From Candidatus Obscuribacterales bacterium (GTDB taxonomy: Bacteria; Cyanobacteriota; Vampirovibrionia; Obscuribacterales; Obscuribacteraceae), in NCBI GenBank assembly GCA_019745505.1, contig JAIETE010000204.1:1-46105 (forward strand): DNA of 46,105 nucleotides, read 5' to 3'. This document shows, piece by piece, positions 37,174 to 45,096 of the stretch. Under the pieces are notes generated by a model, which was not told the DNA's origin, ran no database searches, and saw nothing but the letters and a program-made list of their open reading frames with translations. A program made the translations under genes and the position numbers. Positions within the stretch are counted from its first letter, which is position 1; every line of letters begins with the position of its first letter.

Positions 37174-37851
37174 GTGAAAATTAGGCGGGAATCTCTTTAT
37201 TCAAGGTTCGGCGCATCAATTTGCGCCGCATTGCTTTTGTATTCATTTTCAGCCTGTCCAATCGCTTTGGGCAAACAGGGGAAAGAAGCAAAGGAAATTT
37301 CCGCACAAGTCCAGCAGGCTTCTGCGCAAGCGACTGCAGACACGCAAATGCCTGTATACGAAGCGGGCAGAAAACTGCCCAAAGGCATGGCTGAGTCCTC
37401 TGTAGACATTACAATTGCGTCAAAACCAGCCGGCGTTTGGAATGCTCTGGTGAAGTTCGAAGACTACCCAAGAATCTTCAAAAGAATAAAGACCTCTGAA
37501 ATAACAAAGAGAGAAGGCGACTTAATCTTTGTAGAGACATATCTAAAACCTCAGATGTTCGTGAAAAACAATGTTCAGCACACGGTCACGAATATCGCCG
37601 ACAACCCGCACCGCATCAATTGGAAGCAACTCGATGGCAACTTCAAGCACGTTGATGGGTCGTGGGATCTAACTGCGGTCGATGGTGATAAAACAAAATT
37701 GACTTACACTCTGCATGTAGATGCGGGCACGATAGTGCCACCGTCGATGGTGTCGTTCTTTCTCAAATTCGTGCAAAACGAAATCGTCAAGCAACTGAAA
37801 CAATATGTGGAGAAGCAAGGGAATGCGCATAAGGCAATTTCGCAAAGATAG
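37174..37851 (+). CDS. Secreted START/SRPBCC-like protein (polyketide cyclase type)
   Basis: This ~225-residue protein has a Sec signal (KIRRES, then a hydrophobic stretch ending near CPIALG) and a ~140-residue SRPBCC domain: SVDITIASKPAGVWNALVKFEDYPRIF is the classical opening strand-helix, and LTYTLHVDAGTIVPPSMVSFFLKFVQNEIVKQLK is the closing strand and long helix. Such domains bind hydrophobic ligands in a cavity. GTG at 37174 has GGAG 6 bases upstream, which is better spaced than TTG at 37171. It overlaps the next gene by 29 bases, so they are coupled. Ligand unknown; lnt is 20 bases upstream. Confidence 0.82.
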   Translation: MKIRRESLYSRFGASICAALLLYSFSACPIALGKQGKEAKEISAQVQQASAQATADTQMPVYEAGRKLPKGMAESSVDITIASKPAGVWNALVKFEDYPRIFKRIKTSEITKREGDLIFVETYLKPQMFVKNNVQHTVTNIADNPHRINWKQLDGNFKHVDGSWDLTAVDGDKTKLTYTLHVDAGTIVPPSMVSFFLKFVQNEIVKQLKQYVEKQGNAHKAISQR

Positions 37852-38305
37852 GCAGCCCGCTGCCGGTTCAACACTTACAGTCACCGCTTGCCTCCTCGCG
37901 GCATACCTGTTTATGATCACCAATACGGCAGCGCAAAAGGCATTGGCAGTGGAATTGAAAGAGACGACCGGAGTACAAGTTAAGTGGATAAGCGACTCAC
38001 TTGCAAAACACCTTCTTTCTATTGCAACCGCTAAAGACTCGGTAAAGATAACGTCAGACGGGCAGTACCGAAAAGCCGGCGAAAATAGTCTTTCATTCGT
38101 TCTCAAACCTGGCGAAAAAATGGAAAGCACCGACCATCATTCCCAACTCTCCGTGGTCTTGCTTGGCATATCGGGCAAATCAGCAAGGTTTGGTTATGAC
38201 CTGAGATTCGACAGCCGGTCGTTCGGAAAGGATCAAATTTCAGTGGATCGCGGTGAAGTGACCCTTGAATCCAGACCAACAAGAGCAGAGAGCAAGAAAA
38301 TCTGA
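37823..38305 (+). CDS. Unknown secreted or membrane-anchored protein
   Basis: This 160-residue protein has a basic N-terminus (MRIRQFRKDRQ), a hydrophobic helix (TVTACLLAAYLFMIT) and then a ~110-residue beta-rich outer domain with alternating charged and polar strands (VKITSDGQYRKAGENSLSFVLKPGEKME; SVVLLGISGKSARFGYDL). No family is recognised. ATG at 37823 has GGAGAAGCAAGGGA upstream, so the longer frame from 37805 is not needed. It overlaps the SRPBCC gene by 29 bases. The partner relationship is inferred from the overlap alone. Confidence 0.65.
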   Translation: MRIRQFRKDRQPAAGSTLTVTACLLAAYLFMITNTAAQKALAVELKETTGVQVKWISDSLAKHLLSIATAKDSVKITSDGQYRKAGENSLSFVLKPGEKMESTDHHSQLSVVLLGISGKSARFGYDLRFDSRSFGKDQISVDRGEVTLESRPTRAESKKI

Positions 38306-38321
38306 GCAGAACCAAATCTTG

Positions 38322-38666
38322 CTATTGAACGAGGCGTCCTACTTTAATGGCGCCGCGCAAGGCAATATGCAGCAAAGTCCTGCCGCCACTCTCCTCAATA
38401 TTGCTCAAGGTGCCCATCGCCACCTCGCCCCACTTCTGCGAAGCCGGTGTCATGCCTTCACCCTGCTGCATGATTTTCACATGATCATCAGCGCCATTAT
38501 TCTTATGGAGTTTGCCTTCAACAGCGATGACGGCCGTCGTTATGCCGTCGGTGCAACGTGGCTTACCTTCAATCGTTCCTTCGGCGAATTTCGTCCAAAC
38601 TTGATTAGTGGTGTTTGTGCCTTGCCCCCACTCGAGCAACTGTACTGGTTTGCCGAGTCTAATCAT
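38322..38666 (-). CDS. Unknown small protein
   Basis: This 114-residue protein has no signal peptide and is strand-rich (VQLLEWGQGTNTTNQVWTKFAEGTIEG; TAVIAVEGKLHKNNGADDHVKIM). The minus-strand reading is chosen over an overlapping plus-strand frame because a perfect GAGGAG sits 6 bases before ATG. I recognise no family. It is convergent with the preceding gene (16-base gap) and codirectional with the SDR gene upstream of it (38786-39685). Confidence 0.65.
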   Translation of the reverse strand: MIRLGKPVQLLEWGQGTNTTNQVWTKFAEGTIEGKPRCTDGITTAVIAVEGKLHKNNGADDHVKIMQQGEGMTPASQKWGEVAMGTLSNIEESGGRTLLHIALRGAIKVGRLVQ

Positions 38667-38785
38667 CAGTAACTCCTCACGCGCTGCCTTGGAAATCCAA
38701 AAACTTGGATATTAATAGAACAACTAAAGTTAGCATATTCCGCCCGGACGTGCCTTATGCAATGTTTGGGTAGTCGGGGCAAAGA

Positions 38786-39685
38786 CTAAAGATTTTGAAT
38801 AATTGCCCCTAGATGCTCTTCCAGTGTCAATCCTGACAATTCTGCAGGCAGCTCTTGGTCCTCCTGCTTACAGGATGAATCCACGGACAAAAGACCAATC
38901 AAATCCGTATGCACGTTCTTGACGATCTTGCCGAAAACCTTAGCCGTTTTGTCCGCGCTGTCCGATGGGATATGCATGAGCGGAGTTTTGATTTTCATGA
39001 AGTCCTTAATCAAATCAATAAATTCGAGAATCGTGTAAGTTACCGGCCCGCCGATTTCATAGACCTTGCTGACCGAGCCGCGGTTGTAAAGACTTTGCAC
39101 TATGACATTGGCTACATCATCAACAAACACCGGCTCTATCTCACTAAGACCAGAACCAGGCACGGGAATTACCGGCTTCAGCTTCAAAATTGGCAAGAGC
39201 GCGTTCAGAAAGGGAAAAGAAGCTCCATAAAAATAGGAAGGCCGGACGATAGTCCAGTAAAAAGGCGCATCTTTTACTACCTGCTCTGCTTGCCACTTGT
39301 ACTGCATCATCGTGCTGAGCGAATGCTCGGATGCACCAAGACAGCTGACGTGTATGAAGCGCTGTACTCCACCTAATTCGGCGATGCGGGTAAGTTCGCC
39401 GACAACGTCGAGATGAACTGATTTCATCTCATCCGGATTGGATTGAAAAAAACTGCCGCCTGCATGAATTACAGCAGTGCAGCCGCTGATCGCTTTGGTA
39501 AGCACGCCAGGATCGGTCATGTCTCCGACAACGACTTCCGTACCTTGTTGTTTCAAGGTCGGAATATTGGAACTCCTCCAGTCACCCATCCCGCGCGTCA
39601 GCACTCTTGCCGGATAGCGCTGTCTTTGCAAGTGCTTCAAAATAGCGCTTCCAAGCAAACCAGAACCGCCAAGAACAAGTATCAC
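38786..39685 (-). CDS. NAD(P)-dependent epimerase/dehydratase-like SDR (NDUFA9-type)
   Basis: This 299-residue extended/atypical SDR starts with the nucleotide-binding ILVLGGSGLLGSAI (2-15). It then has VVVGDMTDPGVL, VIHAGGSF, RFIHVSCLGA, QYKWQAEQVVKDAPFYWTIVRPSYFYG and VDDVANVIVQSL. The classical YxxxK is altered to Y-K-W-Q-A-E as in NmrA/NDUFA9-like members, which are often non-catalytic or act on quinone- or lipid-related substrates. The start is GTG at 39685 with AGAGG 7 bases upstream. Role unknown; it is codirectional with the next minus-strand gene upstream. Confidence 0.9.
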   Translation of the reverse strand: MILVLGGSGLLGSAILKHLQRQRYPARVLTRGMGDWRSSNIPTLKQQGTEVVVGDMTDPGVLTKAISGCTAVIHAGGSFFQSNPDEMKSVHLDVVGELTRIAELGGVQRFIHVSCLGASEHSLSTMMQYKWQAEQVVKDAPFYWTIVRPSYFYGASFPFLNALLPILKLKPVIPVPGSGLSEIEPVFVDDVANVIVQSLYNRGSVSKVYEIGGPVTYTILEFIDLIKDFMKIKTPLMHIPSDSADKTAKVFGKIVKNVHTDLIGLLSVDSSCKQEDQELPAELSGLTLEEHLGAIIQNL

Positions 39686-39711
39686 GCAAAACCTCTAACT
39701 TTCAGATGTGG

Positions 39712-41400
39712 TTACGGCCACATGCCACCACCGAAGCCATAACCGCCCATCGGCATTCCCATACCGCCGCCGCCAAAACGCACTCCGCCTGTTCCTATGC
39801 CGAAACCGCCGGTGGAAAATCCGCTGCCGAATGTACCGACGCCGCTACCATATCCGGTGCCATACCTTTGAACCGGCCTCTGACTGACCACCATGCCTGT
39901 AGCTGGATCGATCAGATTGCCGGTAACCGTATCAAGCAACAAACCAGTGCGCGGGTCGGTGACGACATTGCCGGATTGCATCGGATAACCGCCGACAAAA
40001 CCGCCGCCGATCAGATTGCCGATTGAATTGATTATCCTGCCCAGTCCGCCATTCTTGCGCTGCCTCATCGAAGGCGCGGTAGGAGGGTAACCGTCATCAT
40101 CATTGAAGCTTGGTGCCGGCTGCGGGCTTTGAGCGACGCGAGGAGCACCTTGCGCAGCGCCGGGCGAAACTTGAATTACACCGGCAAGACGATTGACGCG
40201 CTCAGGAAGCGATTTGTCCGTCCAGGGCTTCTCTGCAGGAAACAGCGATTGCTCCAAGCGATGCAGACGAGTAGGCAGCGGATCTTTCGAAAAGGTCTTG
40301 CTGAATACTTCGTTTTCCATGAGGGTGACTTGGTAGTTCAAGCCCATGCCTTGAGCCTGAGGCGTAGACGGACGCATCGATGGTGCCGTCCGCGGTGTAG
40401 CCATGGCTGTCTTGGGCGGTGGAAGATCGTCATCTTCGTCATCTTCAAAATCTTGAGAGGTTACCGGCGGGCGAGCGCGCGGTGCCGGTGCCGAGCCGCC
40501 GCCGTAAGTGCCTGCTCCGGCGCCCATTCCGTAAGAGCCGCCGCCATATGACCCGGAACCCATGCGGCTGCCGGCGCTGCCGCTGCTTCCCATGCCGCCG
40601 TACATGCCGCTTCCGCCCATACTGGTCTTAGGAATAATTCCCTGTCTGCGGAAATCATCAGCCATATTTCTGCCGCTGAAAGACTCCTTATCGGCATTGC
40701 GACGCGCCACCGGCTGTGGTGGCGCAACACTGGTAGGATCTTCTTCGTCCTCGTCCGCCCAATCTGCATTAAGAGGGGCATTTTTCGTAATGTCTATACC
40801 GGACTGAGCTTTAAGACGATCGGTTCTGTCGGTAAGGTCGGTGCTGGTGGACGGCTTTCCGAAATATTTAGTCTCCAGGCGTGCCAAACGCTGATTCACA
40901 GGCTCCTGACTGTATGTCTTGCCGTTGAAGGCCTTTCTTTCAATCGCGTCTACAGCCGGATAATTGCCTATAGGCGCCGGCTCTGACTCTTCCTCTTCAG
41001 CCACCGGCGTCGGCGCCGGCTGCCTGCCTACCCCTCCACCTGACGATGAATTCCCACCTCGGGCAGTCTGAGCAGGGGGCGAGTCACTGGATACGCTGTT
41101 CAAATTCGGCACAGCCTGCACTAGCGCGGACAGCCTGGCAGCGTCGTCGCCATCCTTCGCTTCGCCGAAAACCATCTTTTCGATACGGTCCAGACGCGCA
41201 TCCATGCTTTCTTTTGGATAGGTATGCTGGAAAAACTTCTCTTCCAACTTGAGCAAATTGCCGTCGTTGTCAGAGACAGCGAAAGATGCAGGAGCGGCAA
41301 GCAATACGCTCAAAGCCAAAAAAGCAACAGCAGATATGCGCGCAGGCATTCTACCCCTGTTTTTTTGTCTCTTTGCTCTGTTCATGCCTCTGTTTTTCAC
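39712..41400 (-). CDS. Secreted repeat protein with RLxRLE units and Gly-rich tail
   Basis: This ~562-residue protein has a Sec signal peptide (PARISAVAFLALSVLLAAPASFA) and three copies of a ~45-residue unit with pattern L/I-x-x-K/N-x-F-x-x-x-x-Y/F...R-L-x-R-L/I-E-x-x-x-F: at about residues 50-95 (ending MVFGEAKDGDD), about 155-200 and about 350-395. Between units are Pro/Ser/Gly-rich linkers, and the C-terminus is extremely Gly-rich with aromatics (GFGIGTGGVRFGGGGMGMPMGG). The likely location is the envelope or cell surface. The start is ambiguous: GTG at 41400, ATG at 41385 or ATG at 41349, the last with AGGGG 5 bases upstream and a neat signal peptide. Confidence 0.7.
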   Translation of the reverse strand: MKNRGMNRAKRQKNRGRMPARISAVAFLALSVLLAAPASFAVSDNDGNLLKLEEKFFQHTYPKESMDARLDRIEKMVFGEAKDGDDAARLSALVQAVPNLNSVSSDSPPAQTARGGNSSSGGGVGRQPAPTPVAEEEESEPAPIGNYPAVDAIERKAFNGKTYSQEPVNQRLARLETKYFGKPSTSTDLTDRTDRLKAQSGIDITKNAPLNADWADEDEEDPTSVAPPQPVARRNADKESFSGRNMADDFRRQGIIPKTSMGGSGMYGGMGSSGSAGSRMGSGSYGGGSYGMGAGAGTYGGGSAPAPRARPPVTSQDFEDDEDDDLPPPKTAMATPRTAPSMRPSTPQAQGMGLNYQVTLMENEVFSKTFSKDPLPTRLHRLEQSLFPAEKPWTDKSLPERVNRLAGVIQVSPGAAQGAPRVAQSPQPAPSFNDDDGYPPTAPSMRQRKNGGLGRIINSIGNLIGGGFVGGYPMQSGNVVTDPRTGLLLDTVTGNLIDPATGMVVSQRPVQRYGTGYGSGVGTFGSGFSTGGFGIGTGGVRFGGGGMGMPMGGYGFGGGMWP

Positions 41401-41805
41401 TACGAAAGGGGAAACCTGGAAAGACCTACCCCGCGGACAATTAAAAGAAAGTCGGACCGAACTTTGACAACTTTTGCACCTTCATCTTACCATGCGTTCA
41501 GGTGCCACAAACCCTGATTTTCACTAGCTCTTGCCCTCCAAATTTGCAAAAAGCTGGCAGGTCATCCAAGGCGGCCACATGAAAGTGGATTTAATCAGTG
41601 AAAGACGTTAACAGTTGGCGTTTGTTCCGATGTCAAGACGACATCAAGATTGAACGATAATTAGCAAATCCATGTACTGTGTTTTTGGCTGGTAACATTC
41701 ATAGAACCTTTGTCGCCGAAGTCACAGCGCGCGTACTTACTTGCAGCGCCTGGCTCGCGTCCACCCTTGAAGGCATTTCGCAAAAGTCACAAGGACACCC
41801 AGATC

Positions 41806-43407
41806 ATGGTCACAACCACCAAACCCTCCGCCGCCACCCTGCAGATAGACGGTCACAGACTGACTCTGGAAGACGTCGAGCGCGTCGCACAGGGCAATGC
41901 GACCGTAAAACTTTCGGCCATGGCTACCGAGCAGCTTTCCAAGAGTCGAGCGGTTGTAGAGAAGTTTCTCCACGAAGGAGCCGTTGTTTACGGCATCACT
42001 ACGGGGTTTGGCAAATTTAAGGATGTCGTGATCAAGAAGGAGGACGCCTCGCAGCTGCAGCGCAACCTTCTTCTCAGCCACGCGGCGGGCGTCGGACCTT
42101 CATTCGACGAACCGACCGTCCGAGCCATCATGCTTTTGAGAGCCAACGCACTCGCCAAAGGCTATTCCGGCATTCGAATCGAAGTCGTCGACCTGCTCCT
42201 GGACATGCTCAATCGCGGCGTACACCCTATTGTTCCCGAAAAGGGCTCCCTGGGAGCATCCGGAGACCTAGCACCACTCTCGCATTTGGCGCTTGTGCTC
42301 ATAGGAGAAGGCGAAGCCGTATTCGAAGGAAAGCGCATGCCCGGCGCCGAGGCGCTCAAAAAGGCCAAATTAACCGCCATCGAACTTTCCGCAAAAGAAG
42401 GTCTGGCATTGGTCAACGGCACCCAGATGATGTCCGCGGTCGGCACGCTTACCCTTCTACAAGCTGAAAAACTCGCGAAAGTCGCCGACATAATCGGCGC
42501 CATGTCACTGGAAGCTCACCTGGGCTCCGAAAAACCTTTCGCTGACGTGATCCAGCAGGTTCGCCCGCACCGCGGTCAAGCAAAATCAGCAGCAAACTTG
42601 CGCCGCCTGCTCGCGGAAAGTGAACTAATAAAGAGTCATACCGGCTGCACCCGAGTTCAAGACGCTTACTCGCTGCGCTGCATGCCGCAAGTACATGGCG
42701 CTTCGCGACAGGCATTCGAGCATGTGCGCCAGGTTCTGGAAATAGAAATCAACTCGGCCACCGACAATCCACTCGTCTTCGACGGCTATGCTCTGTCAGG
42801 TGGAAACTTCCATGGACAGCCGCTTGCACTGGCGATGGATTATATGGCAATTGCCATCGCCGAGCTGGCCAATATCTCAGAACGCCGCGTCGAGCGTTTG
42901 CTCAACCCGGCCCTTTCCGATGGTCTTCCGCCATTCCTGACCCACAGGGGCGGTCTCAATTCCGGCTTGATGATCTCGCAATACACAGCAGCCGCGCTCG
43001 TTTCGGAAAATAAGATTCTGGCTCACCCGGCAAGCGTGGATTCGATAACCACCAACGCCAATCAGGAAGATCATGTTTCCATGGGCTCCATTGCAGCGCG
43101 CAAAGCTCGCACGATCTTGGAGAACGTGAGAAAGGCTCTGGCCATCGAACTGGTATGCGCTTGCCAGGGAATCGATTTCCGCATCGGCAATTGCGGCGAC
43201 GCCATCACTCACGAGACTTGCGACCAGCAGTCCATTGGGTTGGCGCCTGGTCGAGGCGTTGATGCCGCGTACAAATTGGTCCGCAACTCGATTCCACATA
43301 TGGATGAAGACAGAGAAGTTCATATAGACATAGATAAAGCGGAGCATCTAATCGAAAGCAACGCATTGCTGGAAAAGGTGGAATCAGTACTGGGTCCATT
43401 GGACTGA
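41806..43407 (+). CDS. hutH: Histidine ammonia-lyase
   Basis: This 533-residue enzyme deaminates L-histidine to urocanate. The MIO-forming Ala151-Ser152-Gly153 is in GSLGASGDLAPLSHLALVL. Other signatures are VYGITTGFGKF with the catalytic Tyr, NLLLSHAAGVG with the His expected in HAL, and NQEDHVSMG, where Glu marks histidine rather than phenylalanine lyases. The start is ATG at 41806 with AAGGA about 10 bases upstream; a frame from TTG 41710 adds 32 unconserved residues. No other hut genes are near, so it may act as a stand-alone lyase. Confidence 0.95.
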   Translation: MVTTTKPSAATLQIDGHRLTLEDVERVAQGNATVKLSAMATEQLSKSRAVVEKFLHEGAVVYGITTGFGKFKDVVIKKEDASQLQRNLLLSHAAGVGPSFDEPTVRAIMLLRANALAKGYSGIRIEVVDLLLDMLNRGVHPIVPEKGSLGASGDLAPLSHLALVLIGEGEAVFEGKRMPGAEALKKAKLTAIELSAKEGLALVNGTQMMSAVGTLTLLQAEKLAKVADIIGAMSLEAHLGSEKPFADVIQQVRPHRGQAKSAANLRRLLAESELIKSHTGCTRVQDAYSLRCMPQVHGASRQAFEHVRQVLEIEINSATDNPLVFDGYALSGGNFHGQPLALAMDYMAIAIAELANISERRVERLLNPALSDGLPPFLTHRGGLNSGLMISQYTAAALVSENKILAHPASVDSITTNANQEDHVSMGSIAARKARTILENVRKALAIELVCACQGIDFRIGNCGDAITHETCDQQSIGLAPGRGVDAAYKLVRNSIPHMDEDREVHIDIDKAEHLIESNALLEKVESVLGPLD

Positions 43408-43435
43408 CAAGAAATCTTGTAAAATAACTTTCCTT

Positions 43436-43507
43436 GGGCGATTAGCGCAGTGGTAGCGCAGCACGATCACACCGTGAAGGTCGGGGGTTCAAATCCCTCA
43501 TCGCCCA
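43436..43507 (+). tRNA. tRNA-Val (CAC anticodon)
   Basis: The cloverleaf is acceptor GGGCGAT/ATCGCCC, D arm GCGC/GCGC, anticodon stem GCACG/CGTGA with one G-A mismatch at the base, loop ATCACAC (anticodon CAC), T arm GGGGG-TTCAAAT-CCCTC, discriminator A. CCA is not encoded. The flanks CCTT (43432-43435) and AAGG (43507-43510) extend the acceptor stem by 4 bp. Confidence 0.93.
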
Positions 43508-43658
43508 AGGCTTTCCCGACTTCGCAGCCACCCGTAAGTGCGGATTAAGTGCAAATCAATCCAAACGACCGATTTAGCTCTTGAAGGTCCGATGTGAAAT
43601 GTGACTCTCTTCGCTTGCAGTTAATACATTTGAAAGCCGCACGGTGAATGGGTCCGTT

Positions 43659-43693
43659 AGTGTCATCCATAAGGCAAACCGATTGATGACACT
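43659..43693. repeat. Inverted repeat downstream of tRNA-Val
   Basis: AGTGTCATC (43659-43667) and GATGACACT (43685-43693) are a perfect 9-bp inverted repeat with a 17-base spacer. It could be an operator, a hairpin or an element end. A smaller hairpin, ACCCC-GAA-GGGGT, follows at 43752-43764. Confidence 0.5.
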
Positions 43694-43785
43694 GTATGTA
43701 ATACCAAACCAAAAAAGTTCGGAGTCCCACCTTTCTTGCCCCCCCACTAGCACCCCGAAGGGGTACGGGTCGAGCGAGGGGGAGG

Positions 43786-45096
43786 GTGAATACACCGCAA
43801 AGCCCAAAATACCCCACCCTGTTGACAACGACAATGCGGCTCAAAACTCGAAAACCTAGAAGATCCGATTTCGCTGACGCACTTGAAGCGCTCTCAACAG
43901 TGGTGCGAAAGTGGAGCGAGGAAAACGCACCACGCGCCAAGGTTTCTAAAGGTCGCATCTCACAAATAACCCCGAGAGACATCGAAATTTCGTTCTGGGT
44001 CGAAATTGGCGCAAGAACAGGCACAATTTTTCTGAAGGGGCCTCAAGAGGATTTCAAATCGGCATTGGTTTCACAACACTATCTAAAGCAACTGATCGAG
44101 AAGTTTGATTTCCAGCTTGGACGAGCGCATGCGCATCAGCACTATATTGACCACTATAAGACTCTTGCTGAGTACCAATTCCGAACTGGCAGAGAAGAAT
44201 TCGTTCCAGGACAGACGCCCAATTTGTGCCGCTTCTGCGAGAAAGGCTACCCAGACGTTACGTTCAAAAGACGGGCGCATGCAGTGGCAGAGATGTTCGG
44301 GAACAGAACATTGCTTACAAAAGTGGAATGTGATGATTGCAACAGTTATTTTGGTAACACCATCGAACATGATCTCGCAAACCATACGCACGCAGCGCGA
44401 ACTTCTTCACATACGAAAGGAAAGCGAGGCGCAATTCCACGAGATGAAGGCGACGGCTGGTCTATTGAAGTCATTGACGGAGTTACCGTGATCACAATGG
44501 ACGAAGAGTCCGAGATTTGGTCTCTTTCCGAAGACGAGAAAACTGCCACTTCTGTTATTCCAGGCAAAGAGCTGACTCCAATTGGAGCGTTGAAGGCGCT
44601 TACAAAGTTTGCGCTCTGCCTCATGGATGATAAAGAGTTTGCATACTACAAAGATGTTGCTAGATGGGTTCGGCAGTCAGATCACACAATTTCCATAGAC
44701 GGGATTTGTCCCATCGTGTTCGAGTCGTTCTTTCAGGAATCACACCGTACAGGATGCGCAACACTGCTTCAGCGCAAGAGTTCCAACCTCCAGCTTCCGT
44801 ACATGTCCTTTGGTTTGATTTTTGGGAATCACTACTACCAATCCTTCCTTCCAGCAATTCCCGACTTCCAAGCGAAAAAGGTTCAGCTAATGCCAAATAG
44901 CTTGGTTGGTCCGTTTCAGCCAAAAAACATATGCGCGATCAACCTGGGTGAAACAAAGCGAAGGCTCATGCCACCAACAACAATGCAAGCAGAGATTACT
45001 GGGGAAATAAAACGTGACAATCAACGCACCACAGAGAGCGCAGATAACGAAAAAGAGAATGGCGTTAAAGCTGGCTCCACTGACGGCGTAGTGTAG
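43786..45096 (+). CDS. HNH-type nuclease (HNH endonuclease 5-like)
   Basis: This ~436-residue protein has a zinc-knuckle HNH core at about residues 148-200: Cys148-x2-Cys151 (LCRFCEKG), then FKRRAHAVAEMFGN containing His165, then Cys182-x2-Cys185-Asn186 and FGNTIEHDL. This C-x2-C...A-H...G-N...C-x2-C-N...F-G...I-E order is that of the HNH_5-type family common in mobile and defence loci. The remaining ~230 residues are unknown. The start is uncertain: GTG at 43786 lies directly against AGGGGGAGG, and ATG at 43834 is an alternative. It lies just beyond tRNA-Val, a common integration site, and its 3' end overlaps a convergent gene by 32 bases. Confidence 0.78.
   Translation: MNTPQSPKYPTLLTTTMRLKTRKPRRSDFADALEALSTVVRKWSEENAPRAKVSKGRISQITPRDIEISFWVEIGARTGTIFLKGPQEDFKSALVSQHYLKQLIEKFDFQLGRAHAHQHYIDHYKTLAEYQFRTGREEFVPGQTPNLCRFCEKGYPDVTFKRRAHAVAEMFGNRTLLTKVECDDCNSYFGNTIEHDLANHTHAARTSSHTKGKRGAIPRDEGDGWSIEVIDGVTVITMDEESEIWSLSEDEKTATSVIPGKELTPIGALKALTKFALCLMDDKEFAYYKDVARWVRQSDHTISIDGICPIVFESFFQESHRTGCATLLQRKSSNLQLPYMSFGLIFGNHYYQSFLPAIPDFQAKKVQLMPNSLVGPFQPKNICAINLGETKRRLMPPTTMQAEITGEIKRDNQRTTESADNEKENGVKAGSTDGVV

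Noticed and set aside
38265..38672. Plus-strand open frame of 135 codons
   Set aside because: It overlaps the minus-strand gene at 38322-38666, which has a perfect GAGGAG ribosome site; the plus frame has none and overlaps the end of the upstream gene.
43545..44024. Minus-strand open frame after tRNA-Val
   Set aside because: It is antisense to the HNH gene and runs through a low-complexity C/G-rich repeat-like stretch; it has no ribosome site or recognisable domain.
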